Positions 1 to 6,588 of a DNA stretch of 14,509 nt are shown here, one piece after another. The notes beneath the pieces were generated by a model, which did no database searches, had not been told where the DNA came from, and saw only the letters and a list, made by a program, of their open reading frames with translations. The stretch covers positions 1 through 14,509 of the forward strand of contig JBFGWM010000045.1 of NCBI GenBank assembly GCA_041588495.1, read 5' to 3'. Source of the stretch: JBFGWM01 sp041588495 (GTDB lineage Bacteria; Pseudomonadota; Gammaproteobacteria; Pseudomonadales; JBFGWM01). A program made the position numbers and the translations under genes. Within the stretch, counting starts at the first letter, position 1. Every line of letters starts with the position of its first letter.

Positions 1-966
1 AATCAGTTTCACACCGTCGCGCAGCCACTGGATCGTCGCTCCGGCGACGAAAATGCTGCCCTCGATGGCGTAGGTGGTCTCGCCACCGAGGCGGTAGCCG
101 ACGGTGGTGAGCAGGCGGTTCTCGGAGCGCAGGGCCTGGTTACCGGTATTCAGGATCACAAAACAGCCGGTGCCGTAGGTGCTCTTGCACATGCCCGGCT
201 CGAAACAGGCCTGGCCGAGGAGCGCGCCCTGCTGGTCACCGACCATCCCGGTGATCGGTACCGGTCCGCCCAGCAATTCCGGGTCCGTGGTGCCGAAGTC
301 CGCCGCATTGTCGAGGACCTCCGGAAGGACGCTCTCGGGGACGTCAAAGGTGGACAGCAGTTCCTTGTCCCAGCACTGGTTGTGGATGTCGAAGATCATG
401 GTGCGCGACGCGTTGCTGGCGTCGGTCTTGTGACTCTTGCCCCCGGTCAGACGCCACAGCAGAAAAGTGTCGATGGTGCCGAACGCCAGGTCGCCCTTGT
501 CGGCGCGCTCGCGGGCGCCTTCAACATTGTCCAGGATCCAGCGAATCTTGGTGGCCGAGAAATAAGGGTCGATCAGCAACCCGGTCTTGGCCGAGACCGT
601 GTCTTCCATGTCGGTGCCGCGAAAGGTCTCGCAGAAATCGGCGGTGCGACGGTCCTGCCACACGATGGCCCGGTACACCGGCTTGCCGGTCTTGCGGTCC
701 CAGACGACGGTGGTCTCGCGCTGGTTGGTGATACCGATCCCGGCGATGTCTGCTGCCGTGATCCCGGCCGAGCGGATCGCCTGGCGACAGACCTCCAGGG
801 TCCCCTTCCAGATTTCCTCCGGGTCATGCTCGACCCATCCGTCGGCGGGGAAATATTGCTTGAATTCCTTCTGCGCGCTCTTCAGAGGCAGGCCACGGGA
901 CTCAAAAACGATGGCGCGGGTACTGGTCGTTCCCTGATCTATCGCCAGTAGGTACTTGGTGGTCAT
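1..966 (-). CDS. glpK: Glycerol kinase, C-terminal part cut by window edge
   Basis: ATP-dependent phosphorylation of glycerol to sn-glycerol 3-phosphate in the cytoplasm, the entry step of glycerol use. The reading frame is open from the ATG at 966 to the left edge, giving 322 of roughly 500 residues. It covers the FGGY N-terminal domain and the start of the C-terminal one. Seen: the phosphate-binding DQGTTSTRA at residues 10-18, WVEHDPEEIW (44-53), TNQRET with Arg83-Glu84, Trp103, Tyr135 and the GDQQGALLGQ stretch with catalytic Asp244. A purine-rich TCCTCC complement (977-982) lies 10 bases upstream of the ATG. The loop before GDQQ, which reads GGKGGTR in the E. coli enzyme and binds fructose 1,6-bisphosphate, reads ELLGGPV here, so that allosteric control is probably absent. 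The EIIA-Glc site would be in the missing part. It is divergent from glpD; no glpF or glpR is in view. Confidence 0.96.
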   Translation of the reverse strand, partial: MTTKYLLAIDQGTTSTRAIVFESRGLPLKSAQKEFKQYFPADGWVEHDPEEIWKGTLEVCRQAIRSAGITAADIAGIGITNQRETTVVWDRKTGKPVYRAIVWQDRRTADFCETFRGTDMEDTVSAKTGLLIDPYFSATKIRWILDNVEGARERADKGDLAFGTIDTFLLWRLTGGKSHKTDASNASRTMIFDIHNQCWDKELLSTFDVPESVLPEVLDNAADFGTTDPELLGGPVPITGMVGDQQGALLGQACFEPGMCKSTYGTGCFVILNTGNQALRSENRLLTTVGYRLGGETTYAIEGSIFVAGATIQWLRDGVKLI

Positions 967-1032
967 GTGCGGCGCATCCTCCATTCTGGCCGAGGCCTGG
1001 AACCCCCGGGGAACACTACCCAGCCCGGGCAC

Positions 1033-1050
1033 ATCAACTATATTGTAGAT
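1033..1050. promoter_or_regulatory. 18-bp imperfect palindrome, candidate operator
   Basis: ATCAACTATATTGTAGAT matches its own reverse complement at 14 of 18 positions, with outer arms ATC.AC and GT.GAT. The symmetry stops at both ends. It overlaps the only AT-rich -10-like sequences between glpK and glpD, the place expected for an operator controlling both genes. A DeoR-type GlpR is the known regulator of such genes in related bacteria, but the sequence does not match the E. coli GlpR consensus as I recall it, so the binding protein is unknown. Confidence 0.35.
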
Positions 1051-1113
1051 TACCCGGCGATACCGCTGGACTGGTGCCCGCCCGATTCCCGTCGCGGACC
1101 CCTACATCGTTGC

Positions 1114-1121
1114 AGGAAGGA
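1114..1121 (+). promoter_or_regulatory. Ribosome binding site deciding the TTG start of glpD
   Basis: The purine run AGGAAGGA ends 9 bases before the TTG at 1131. The upstream in-frame GTG (1074) and TTG (1110) lack a comparable site. Starting at 1131 also gives the usual family length and N-terminus. Confidence 0.65.
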
Positions 1122-1130
1122 CCGAAATCC

Positions 1131-2639
1131 TTGTTTGGCACACCGGATAATCCCGCGGACCTGCTGGTCGTAGGTGGCGGCATCAATGGCGCAGGGGTCG
1201 CTGCAGACGCGGCCGGCCGTGGCCTTTCGGTGATCCTGTGCGAGCAGAAGGACCTGGCCGGCGCGACCTCGTCGGCAAGCAGCAAGCTCATCCATGGCGG
1301 GCTGCGTTACCTCGAACACTACGAGTTCCGGCTGGTGCGCGAAGCCCTCAAGGAACGCGAGGTGCTGCTGGAGAAAGCGCCCCACCTCATCAAGCCGCTG
1401 CGCTTCGTGCTGCCCCACTCACCCCACCTGCGCCCACGCTGGATGATCCTCTCCGGGATGTTCCTCTACGACCACCTCGGCAAGCGCAAGACCCTGGCCG
1501 CGTCCAATGGCCTCCGTTTCGGGCCCGAGTCACCCCTGAAGCCCGAGTTCAAGCGCGGCTTCGAGTACTCCGACTGCTTCGTCGATGACGCCCGGCTGGT
1601 GGTGCTCAACGCGCTGATCGTGCAGCGCTACGGTGGCGAAGTGCTGAACCGCACCAGCTGCACCGGGGCCGTCCGCCAGGGCGACCTGTGGAAGGCCGAG
1701 CTGAAAGACCTGCTGGCAGGAACCTCGCGAACCGTTTATGCCCGGGGCCTGGTCAACGCCGCGGGACCGTGGGTCGAGAAATTCCTGCGCGAGGACCTGC
1801 AGCGCAAGTCACCCTACGGGGTGCGCCTGATCCAGGGCAGTCACATCGTGGTGCCGCGCATCCACCCCGGCGCCGAAGCCTATATCCTGCAGAACGTCGA
1901 CCAGCGGGTGATCTTCGTGATTCCCTACCTGGGCGGATTCTCGGTCATCGGCACCACCGACCAGGAGTACAAGGGCGACCCCTACAAGGTGAAGATCACC
2001 GACGCCGAAATCGATTACCTGATCGGCGTGAGCAACGCCCACTTCAAGAAACAGATCAGCCGCGACGACATCGTGTGGACCTGGTCCGGCGTGCGGCCAC
2101 TGTGCGACGACGAGTCCGACGACCCCTCGGCGATCACCCGTGACTACACGGTCGAGATCGAGGACGAGAACGGCAAGGCGCCCCTGCTGTCCATTTTCGG
2201 CGGCAAGGTGACCACCTACCGGAAGTTGTCGGAAAGCGCGATGAACAAGCTGGCGCCCTATTATCCGTCGATGGGCGCGAGCTGGACTAAGGACGCACCG
2301 CTTCCGGGCGGCGACATGAAGGACGGGTTCCAGCACTTCAAGGTCGAGCTCAAGGAAAAATATCCGTTCCTGGACAGCGCCACCATCAAGAGAATGGCGC
2401 GCAATTATGGTACCTTGTGCGCCACGGTTCTCAACGGGGTCAACAGCCTCGATGACATGGGCGAGCATATCGGTGCCGGTCTCTACACGCGCGAGGTCGA
2501 CTACCTGGTCGAGCGCGAGTGGGCACGCGGCGCGGACGACATCATCTGGCGACGCAGCAAGCTCGGACTGCTGCTGAAGCCGGAGGAAGTCGACAAGCTG
2601 CGCGAGTACCTCGCGTCCAGGCACAAGCTCACCGACTGA
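1131..2639 (+). CDS. glpD: Aerobic glycerol-3-phosphate dehydrogenase
   Basis: FAD enzyme on the inner face of the cytoplasmic membrane. It oxidises glycerol 3-phosphate to dihydroxyacetone phosphate and passes electrons to quinone. The chosen TTG start gives 502 residues, essentially the size of E. coli GlpD (501). The dinucleotide-binding GGGINGAG lies at residues 15-22, followed by ATSSASSKLIHGGLRYLEHYE, the hallmark of the family. YDHLGKR, FEYSDC.VDDARL, GSHIVVPR and IGTTD.EYKGDP follow. The substrate-site segment TWSGVRPLCDDESD has Arg322, and FGGK.TTYRKL near residue 357 closes the FAD site. The C-terminal helical domain (about 385-502) with EWARGADDIIWRRSK is intact. It is divergent from glpK and is followed after 29 bases by the first HDOD gene, probably in one transcript. 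A longer GTG start at 1074 is open but would add a tail unlike the family. Confidence 0.97.
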   Translation: MFGTPDNPADLLVVGGGINGAGVAADAAGRGLSVILCEQKDLAGATSSASSKLIHGGLRYLEHYEFRLVREALKEREVLLEKAPHLIKPLRFVLPHSPHLRPRWMILSGMFLYDHLGKRKTLAASNGLRFGPESPLKPEFKRGFEYSDCFVDDARLVVLNALIVQRYGGEVLNRTSCTGAVRQGDLWKAELKDLLAGTSRTVYARGLVNAAGPWVEKFLREDLQRKSPYGVRLIQGSHIVVPRIHPGAEAYILQNVDQRVIFVIPYLGGFSVIGTTDQEYKGDPYKVKITDAEIDYLIGVSNAHFKKQISRDDIVWTWSGVRPLCDDESDDPSAITRDYTVEIEDENGKAPLLSIFGGKVTTYRKLSESAMNKLAPYYPSMGASWTKDAPLPGGDMKDGFQHFKVELKEKYPFLDSATIKRMARNYGTLCATVLNGVNSLDDMGEHIGAGLYTREVDYLVEREWARGADDIIWRRSKLGLLLKPEEVDKLREYLASRHKLTD

Positions 2640-2668
2640 CACCGACGCTGCATCGGAGCGAGTACAAC

Positions 2669-3520
2669 ATGTCCAGTGGTGTTTACGCCGACATCGTCAA
2701 CAAGATGAATCGGGACGAGCTCAAGTTCCCGACCCTGCCCGACGTCACCCAGCGTATCCATGCCGCGGTCAAGGACCCCGACATCGGCGTCATGGACATC
2801 GCCAAGATCGTGCAGGCGGATCCCGGCCTCACCGCGCACCTGCTGAAGGCGGTCAACAGCGTCGGCTTCCGCTCTTTCCGCAAGATCAAGACGGTACAGG
2901 ATGCGGTCTCCAGGCTTGGCCTGCAGGCGACGCGCTACCACGCCACCATCTACACGGTACGCAACCTGTTCCAGCAGGCGCCCTCGGTCACGCGGGGCCT
3001 GATGCGGCAGCATGCCTACGAATCCACCCGTCTCGCGGCCACCTCCAGCGTGCTGGCCTCGACCTGCAAGGGCATCGATCCGGACCAGGTGATGCTTGGC
3101 GCCCTGCTGCAGGACATCGGCGTGCTCCCGCTCATCGACTGGATCGGCACCAGCACGGAAGAGCACGAGATCGACAACCTGGACGCCATGCTGCACGACC
3201 TCGCCAGCAAGTACGCGGTGAAAATCGGTCTCCTGATCCTCGAAAAATGGAAGTTCGACAAGAATTTCCAGGAAGTGGTCCGCGCCCGCGAGGACTGGAA
3301 CCGGAAATCGGGCCGCAAGCTGGATCACGGCGACATCATCAACCTCGCACGCATTCACGCCCTCGGCGGCACGGCGGCGCGTCGCAAGATTCCCCACATC
3401 ACCTCGCTCCCGGCATTCGCATTGCTGGAGAACCGCGAACTGACCGAGGATCGCACCCTGCAGGTGCTGGCGGAGCGCAGCGACGAGATCATGGAAATCC
3501 AGAAGTTCCTGCTCCCATGA
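2669..3520 (+). CDS. HDOD-domain protein, first of a tandem pair
   Basis: Cytoplasmic 283-residue protein made almost entirely of one HDOD domain (about residues 15-215), a signalling module related to HD phosphohydrolases but usually without catalysis. Typical features: LPDVTQRI, DPDIGVMDIAKIVQADPGLTAHLL, VNSVGF and the DAVSRLG turn. Where HD enzymes carry His-Asp, the sequence is LLQDIG with Gln148-Asp149, so a metal site is unlikely. The C-terminal tail (NRELTE.RTLQ, ending EIQKFLLP) is shared with the next gene. No receiver, GGDEF or EAL domain is attached. The ATG at 2669 has GGAG (2655-2658) 10 bases upstream. The frame is open further up, but that part lies inside glpD. Its position just behind glpD suggests co-transcription. 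Its role is unknown; HDOD proteins elsewhere act in c-di-GMP signalling, stress or cell-cycle control. Confidence 0.85.
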   Translation: MSSGVYADIVNKMNRDELKFPTLPDVTQRIHAAVKDPDIGVMDIAKIVQADPGLTAHLLKAVNSVGFRSFRKIKTVQDAVSRLGLQATRYHATIYTVRNLFQQAPSVTRGLMRQHAYESTRLAATSSVLASTCKGIDPDQVMLGALLQDIGVLPLIDWIGTSTEEHEIDNLDAMLHDLASKYAVKIGLLILEKWKFDKNFQEVVRAREDWNRKSGRKLDHGDIINLARIHALGGTAARRKIPHITSLPAFALLENRELTEDRTLQVLAERSDEIMEIQKFLLP

Positions 3521-3601
3521 TGCGCGGCTTTACCCGGCAATCCGCTTCCCATCGATCATCGCCACACCAGGCTGGACTGGGCTGAAGCGGAGATCGCTCG
3601 C

Positions 3602-4489
3602 GTGGCCGAAAACCCTCCTGCGCCCCGACGCCCGACACCGTCCGCCGGTATCTTTTCCACCGTGGTACGCGAACTCGGTCGTGACGATTTCCGGGTACCG
3701 GCAATTCCCGCGGTGGCGCACCGCATCAACCAGGCGACCCGCGACCCGGACCTGTCGGTGGCTGAATTCGCCCGCGTGATCCAGTCAGACCCCGGCCTCA
3801 GCGCGCACCTGGTGCGCATGGTCAACAGCGCCGCCTTCCGGGTGTTGCGCAAGGCCAAGACCGCGCAGGACGCGGTAACCCGGCTGGGACTGAAATCGAG
3901 CCGCTACCACGCTTACGTCTACACGATGCGCAGCATCTTCCGGAAGCCGCAGCCCGGCACCGAGGAACTGGTGAAGGCGCAATCCCGCTTCAGCATACAG
4001 CTCGCCGCGACCGCCAGCGTGCTGGCCAGCGCCTGCGGGAACCGCGAACCCGAGACCGCGATGCTCGGCGCCCTGCTGCAGGAAATCGGCGTCATGCCAC
4101 TCATCGACTGGATCGGAGCCCACCCGGAAATCGTGGCCGGGCACGACCCCCGCACACTGCTGCGCGAACTGAGCACGGCCCACGCCCGCAACATCTCCAT
4201 CGTGATCCTTGATACATGGGATTTCGACAAGTCACTGGTGGAACTGGTCCGCGCCCGCGAGGAATGGGGGCGGGAGCCGCACCGCAGGCTCGATCACGCC
4301 GATTTCATCAATCTTGCGCGCCTGCACGTGCTCGGCGGGATCGAGGCGGGGCGGGACATTCCACACATCACCCTGTTGCCCGCCTTCCGCCTGCTGCCCA
4401 ACCGCGAACTTACCGAGAAGCGCACCCTGCAGATGCTCGCAGACCGGGAGCAGGATATTCTCGAAATCCAGGCCACGCTCAGCGTCTGA
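3602..4489 (+). CDS. HDOD-domain protein, second of a tandem pair
   Basis: Cytoplasmic 295-residue paralogue of the preceding gene, about half identical by eye along its whole length, so the two arose by duplication. It has a short proline-rich N-terminal extension, then one HDOD domain: DPDLSVAEFARVIQSDPGLSAHLV, VNSAAF and the DAVTRLGLKSSRYHAY stretch. The HD position reads LLQEIG with Gln160-Glu161, so both members of the dyad are replaced and no metal site is expected. The conserved tail (NRELTE.RTLQ, ending EIQATLSV) matches the sister protein. The start is GTG, preceded by GCGGAG with about 9 bases spacing; no ATG lies nearby in frame. It sits 81 bases after the first HDOD gene with no hairpin seen between, so one glpD-HDOD-HDOD transcript is likely. 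It ends 15 bases before the convergent doxX-like gene. Its cellular role is unknown. Confidence 0.84.
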   Translation: MAENPPAPRRPTPSAGIFSTVVRELGRDDFRVPAIPAVAHRINQATRDPDLSVAEFARVIQSDPGLSAHLVRMVNSAAFRVLRKAKTAQDAVTRLGLKSSRYHAYVYTMRSIFRKPQPGTEELVKAQSRFSIQLAATASVLASACGNREPETAMLGALLQEIGVMPLIDWIGAHPEIVAGHDPRTLLRELSTAHARNISIVILDTWDFDKSLVELVRAREEWGREPHRRLDHADFINLARLHVLGGIEAGRDIPHITLLPAFRLLPNRELTEKRTLQMLADREQDILEIQATLSV

Positions 4490-4504
4490 AACGTCGCCCT
4501 GTGA

Positions 4505-4915
4505 TCAGGACTTCGCCCCGGCGGGAGTCGCGGCGCGACGCGCGTCGATGCTGAGGGGTCCGGCGCCGCGCGCCACCAGGAACAGGAATCCACCGGCGAT
4601 CGCCAGGTTTTTCATGAAGGCGATGGATTCGGAACGCTGGCTGAAATCGCCGTGGAAAAGCACCGCGGCCAGCACACAGAACCCGGCCAGCAGGAACGCG
4701 ACGATCCGGGTCTGGAAACCGGCGATGATCAGCAGGCCGCCGCCGGCCTCGAGCAGGATCACCAGGGGCAGAAGCTCACCCGGCACACCGTGATTCTCCA
4801 TGTGTGCCTGGGTGCCCGCGTAACCGCCGATCTTGTTGAAACCCGCCAGCACAAAGATGACCGAGATCAATACCCGGCCGGCGAGGTCCGCCCACGCTTC
4901 GATCCGCTCCATCAT
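4505..4915 (-). CDS. DoxX family membrane protein
   Basis: Small (136-residue) inner-membrane protein of the DoxX family. Four hydrophobic segments are visible at about residues 11-29, 47-67, 70-88 and 98-117. The family signature is clear: VFVLAGF-type first helix with GFNKIGGY, the acidic LLEAGGGLLII in helix two, and HGDFSQRSESIAFMKNLAIAGGFL before helix four. The tail is short and polar. DoxX proteins are linked to quinone- or thiol-related redox functions in a few cases, but the function of this one is not known. The double ATG at 4915/4912 follows GGAG (4923-4926) at a good distance. The frame is open upstream, but without membrane-protein character. It is divergent from the acyltransferase gene and convergent with the second HDOD gene. 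Confidence 0.88.
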   Translation of the reverse strand: MMERIEAWADLAGRVLISVIFVLAGFNKIGGYAGTQAHMENHGVPGELLPLVILLEAGGGLLIIAGFQTRIVAFLLAGFCVLAAVLFHGDFSQRSESIAFMKNLAIAGGFLFLVARGAGPLSIDARRAATPAGAKS

Positions 4916-4975
4916 CGCCTTGCTCCATTCTCGTGGTTGAGTCGCCGGCGGCACAGCCCTTGCCGGCACAGGGGC

Positions 4976-4984
4976 TTTATACCA
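4976..4984 (-). promoter_or_regulatory. Possible extended -10 promoter of the doxX-like gene
   Basis: On the minus strand TGGTATAAA forms an extended -10 (TGN plus a five-of-six TATAAT match). It lies about 60 bases upstream of the double ATG at 4915 in the divergent gap 4916-5042. There is no convincing -35 box, which extended -10 promoters tolerate. No matching promoter was seen for the acyltransferase gene on the plus strand. Confidence 0.35.
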
Positions 4985-5042
4985 TGCTGTTTCCAGCTTC
5001 ATCCTGCAAGCCCGGCCCTGGTCCGGGGGAGAGTGCGCGAAC

Positions 5043-5903
5043 ATGGTGGGGCGATCCGCCACAACCGAACCCGGCAACGACATACTCGATTTCCGCACCC
5101 CTTCGCCGGCGGAGCTCGATCGGGTCACGGCGCCGCTGCGGCTGTGGTTTGCCCCACGCTTTTTCGGCCTCGACAACATCGACCCCACGCGCCCCGCGAT
5201 GCTGGTCGGCAACCACACCATTTACGGCCTGTTTGATGTCCCCCTCCTGCTCGCCGAGATCTACCGGACGCGCGGAATCCTCCCGCGCCTCCTGCTCGAC
5301 CGCGGACACCTCGCGGTCCCCGGCTGGCGCCGGATCTGGCAGCGCTACGGGGCGGTCGAGGGCACGCCGGACAACTGCAACCGCCTGATGCGCGCAGGTG
5401 AACACGTGCTGCTGTTTCCGGGCGGCGCGCGGGAAGCCGCGAAACGCCGCGGCGAGGCGTACAAGCTGACCTGGAAGCAAAGGGCCGGGTTCGCGCGGAT
5501 GGCGATTCACCACCGTTACGACATCATCCCCATCACATCCGTGGGCCCCGACAACGCGTATTCCATCGTGCTCGACGCCGAGGACATGCGAAAATCGCTG
5601 ATGGGCAGAATGCTGGATCGGAGTGGCCTGCTGGAAGGCCCGTTGCGCGGCGGCGACCTGCTGATGCCCGCCGCCCGCGGCATCGGACCGACACCGATAC
5701 CGCGCCCGGTTCCGTTCTATTTTTCCGTCGGCACGCCGATCAGCACGCGGCGCTACCGCGGTCGTTTCCGCAACGATGCCACCGTGTTCGCCCTGCGCGA
5801 AGAGGTCGCCAACGCGATCAACCGGCAGTTCGGGCGGCTGTTGCATTTTCGCGAGCAGGATACCGACAGCGGCTGGCTGCGACGCTTCTTCGCGCGACTT
5901 TGA
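5043..5903 (+). CDS. PlsC-like lysophospholipid/glycerol acyltransferase
   Basis: A 286-residue acyltransferase of the PlsC/LPLAT superfamily, closest in motif style to the TMEM68/plant-esterase-associated group. Such enzymes move fatty acyl chains onto glycerolipids, lyso-lipids or alcohols, often at the membrane. Seen: VGNHTIYGLFD (Asn57-His58 to Asp65), where His and Asp are six residues apart rather than the four of classic HX4D. Then DRGHLAVPGWRRIWQRYGAVEGT (86-108), LLFPGGAREAAKRRGEAYKL (123-142) as the acceptor-binding block, and the later IIPITSVGPDNAY. There is no clear signal peptide or long membrane helix, so it is probably a peripheral membrane protein. The ATG follows GGGGGAG at about 11 bases. 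It stands alone: divergent from doxX and ending 7 bases before the convergent DUF2459 stop. The exact acceptor cannot be told; diacylglycerol or wax-ester synthesis is possible. Confidence 0.8.
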   Translation: MVGRSATTEPGNDILDFRTPSPAELDRVTAPLRLWFAPRFFGLDNIDPTRPAMLVGNHTIYGLFDVPLLLAEIYRTRGILPRLLLDRGHLAVPGWRRIWQRYGAVEGTPDNCNRLMRAGEHVLLFPGGAREAAKRRGEAYKLTWKQRAGFARMAIHHRYDIIPITSVGPDNAYSIVLDAEDMRKSLMGRMLDRSGLLEGPLRGGDLLMPAARGIGPTPIPRPVPFYFSVGTPISTRRYRGRFRNDATVFALREEVANAINRQFGRLLHFREQDTDSGWLRRFFARL

Positions 5904-5910
5904 ATCCCGT

Positions 5911-6588
5911 TCAACGTGCCTCGACGGCCTTATCGCGCAGGTATTCCACCAGCGCATCCCCGGTGTAGGGATAGCGGGCCCGCGCCTTGACCCCGGCAGC
6001 CCGCAGCCGCGCCGCGGCCCAGTGGTTGCAGTTCCGCATCAGGTGGAAGCGGCCCTTCGCACGGTAAAAACGGCTGGTCCCGTAGAGTCCTGCGCCGAGA
6101 CCGATGGGCTGCGCATCCTTGCCGACACGGAAATACCCGGCGATTTCGTTGACCAGTTCCGCATACTGTTCCCGTCCCAGGCGCAGGGAGACCTGCTGCA
6201 TGCCGGCAAAATACTCGGTCGGCGGGTGTTCGAGTCCGACGACGTGCAGGACCGCGCGGGTCGGCCACAGCGCGGCGCTGGTGGAGCGCAGCAGTCCCGG
6301 GTCCGGGTCCTGGTAGAACCCGGCATCGCCCCAGCCGATCTCCAGCCAGCGGTAATCGGGATACACCGTAGCCCAGGGCCCACCGTTCCCCGCACCGGGG
6401 TGCGGTATCGCGAGGCCACTGTGGTAGCCGTGACTGACCACGACCACCTCCACGGCGTCCATGGTGTCCCCGGCCCGCGCCACGCCCGAGACCAGGGCTA
6501 CGCAGACCAGCAGCCAGCGGAGAGCGCGAGGCAGTCGCCCCCCGGCATCAACGCGGCGCGAAGACCAACAGGCTCTTGTGATTGGCAT
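5911..6588 (-). CDS. DUF2459 family secreted protein
   Basis: A 225-residue exported protein of the DUF2459 group, whose function is not established. A basic stretch and hydrophobic core at about residues 20-39 (RALRWLLVCVALVSGVARA) look like a signal peptide ending before Gly40. Family motifs: VSHGYHSGLA (His53, His56), WLEIGWGDAGFY (81-92), PTEYF and RNCNHWAAARL (Asn186-Cys187-Asn188-His189-Trp190). The Asn-Cys-x-x-Trp pattern and the early histidines recall cysteine-hydrolase folds; this is only my inference. The ATG at 6588 is the only sensible start and has GAGG a few bases upstream. It lies inside the acylase gene, so the two overlap by 41 bases in different frames and translation is probably coupled. 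It is the last gene of the ackA-pta-acylase-DUF2459 run. Confidence 0.82.
   Translation of the reverse strand: MPITRACWSSRRVDAGGRLPRALRWLLVCVALVSGVARAGDTMDAVEVVVVSHGYHSGLAIPHPGAGNGGPWATVYPDYRWLEIGWGDAGFYQDPDPGLLRSTSAALWPTRAVLHVVGLEHPPTEYFAGMQQVSLRLGREQYAELVNEIAGYFRVGKDAQPIGLGAGLYGTSRFYRAKGRFHLMRNCNHWAAARLRAAGVKARARYPYTGDALVEYLRDKAVEAR

Larger units (their letters stand above)
967..1130. promoter_or_regulatory. Divergent glpK/glpD control region
   Basis: This 164-base gap separates the divergent glpK and glpD starts and must carry both promoters. It is GC-rich except for an AT-rich patch at about 1033-1051. That patch offers -10-like hexamers on both strands: TATATT (1039-1044) or TAGATT (1046-1051) on plus, TACAAT (1047 down to 1042) on minus. 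No good -35 box stands at the right distance from any of them, so the promoters may need an activator. This is inferred from base composition and gene layout. Confidence 0.5.

Noticed and set aside
2519..2668. A 50-codon upstream extension of the first HDOD gene
   Set aside because: It lies inside glpD and translates to a basic, non-HDOD sequence; the ATG at 2669 has a Shine-Dalgarno and the family-like start.
3521..3601. Possible terminator or small gene between the two HDOD genes
   Set aside because: No stable inverted repeat with a T run and no ORF with a ribosome binding site were seen in these 81 bases.
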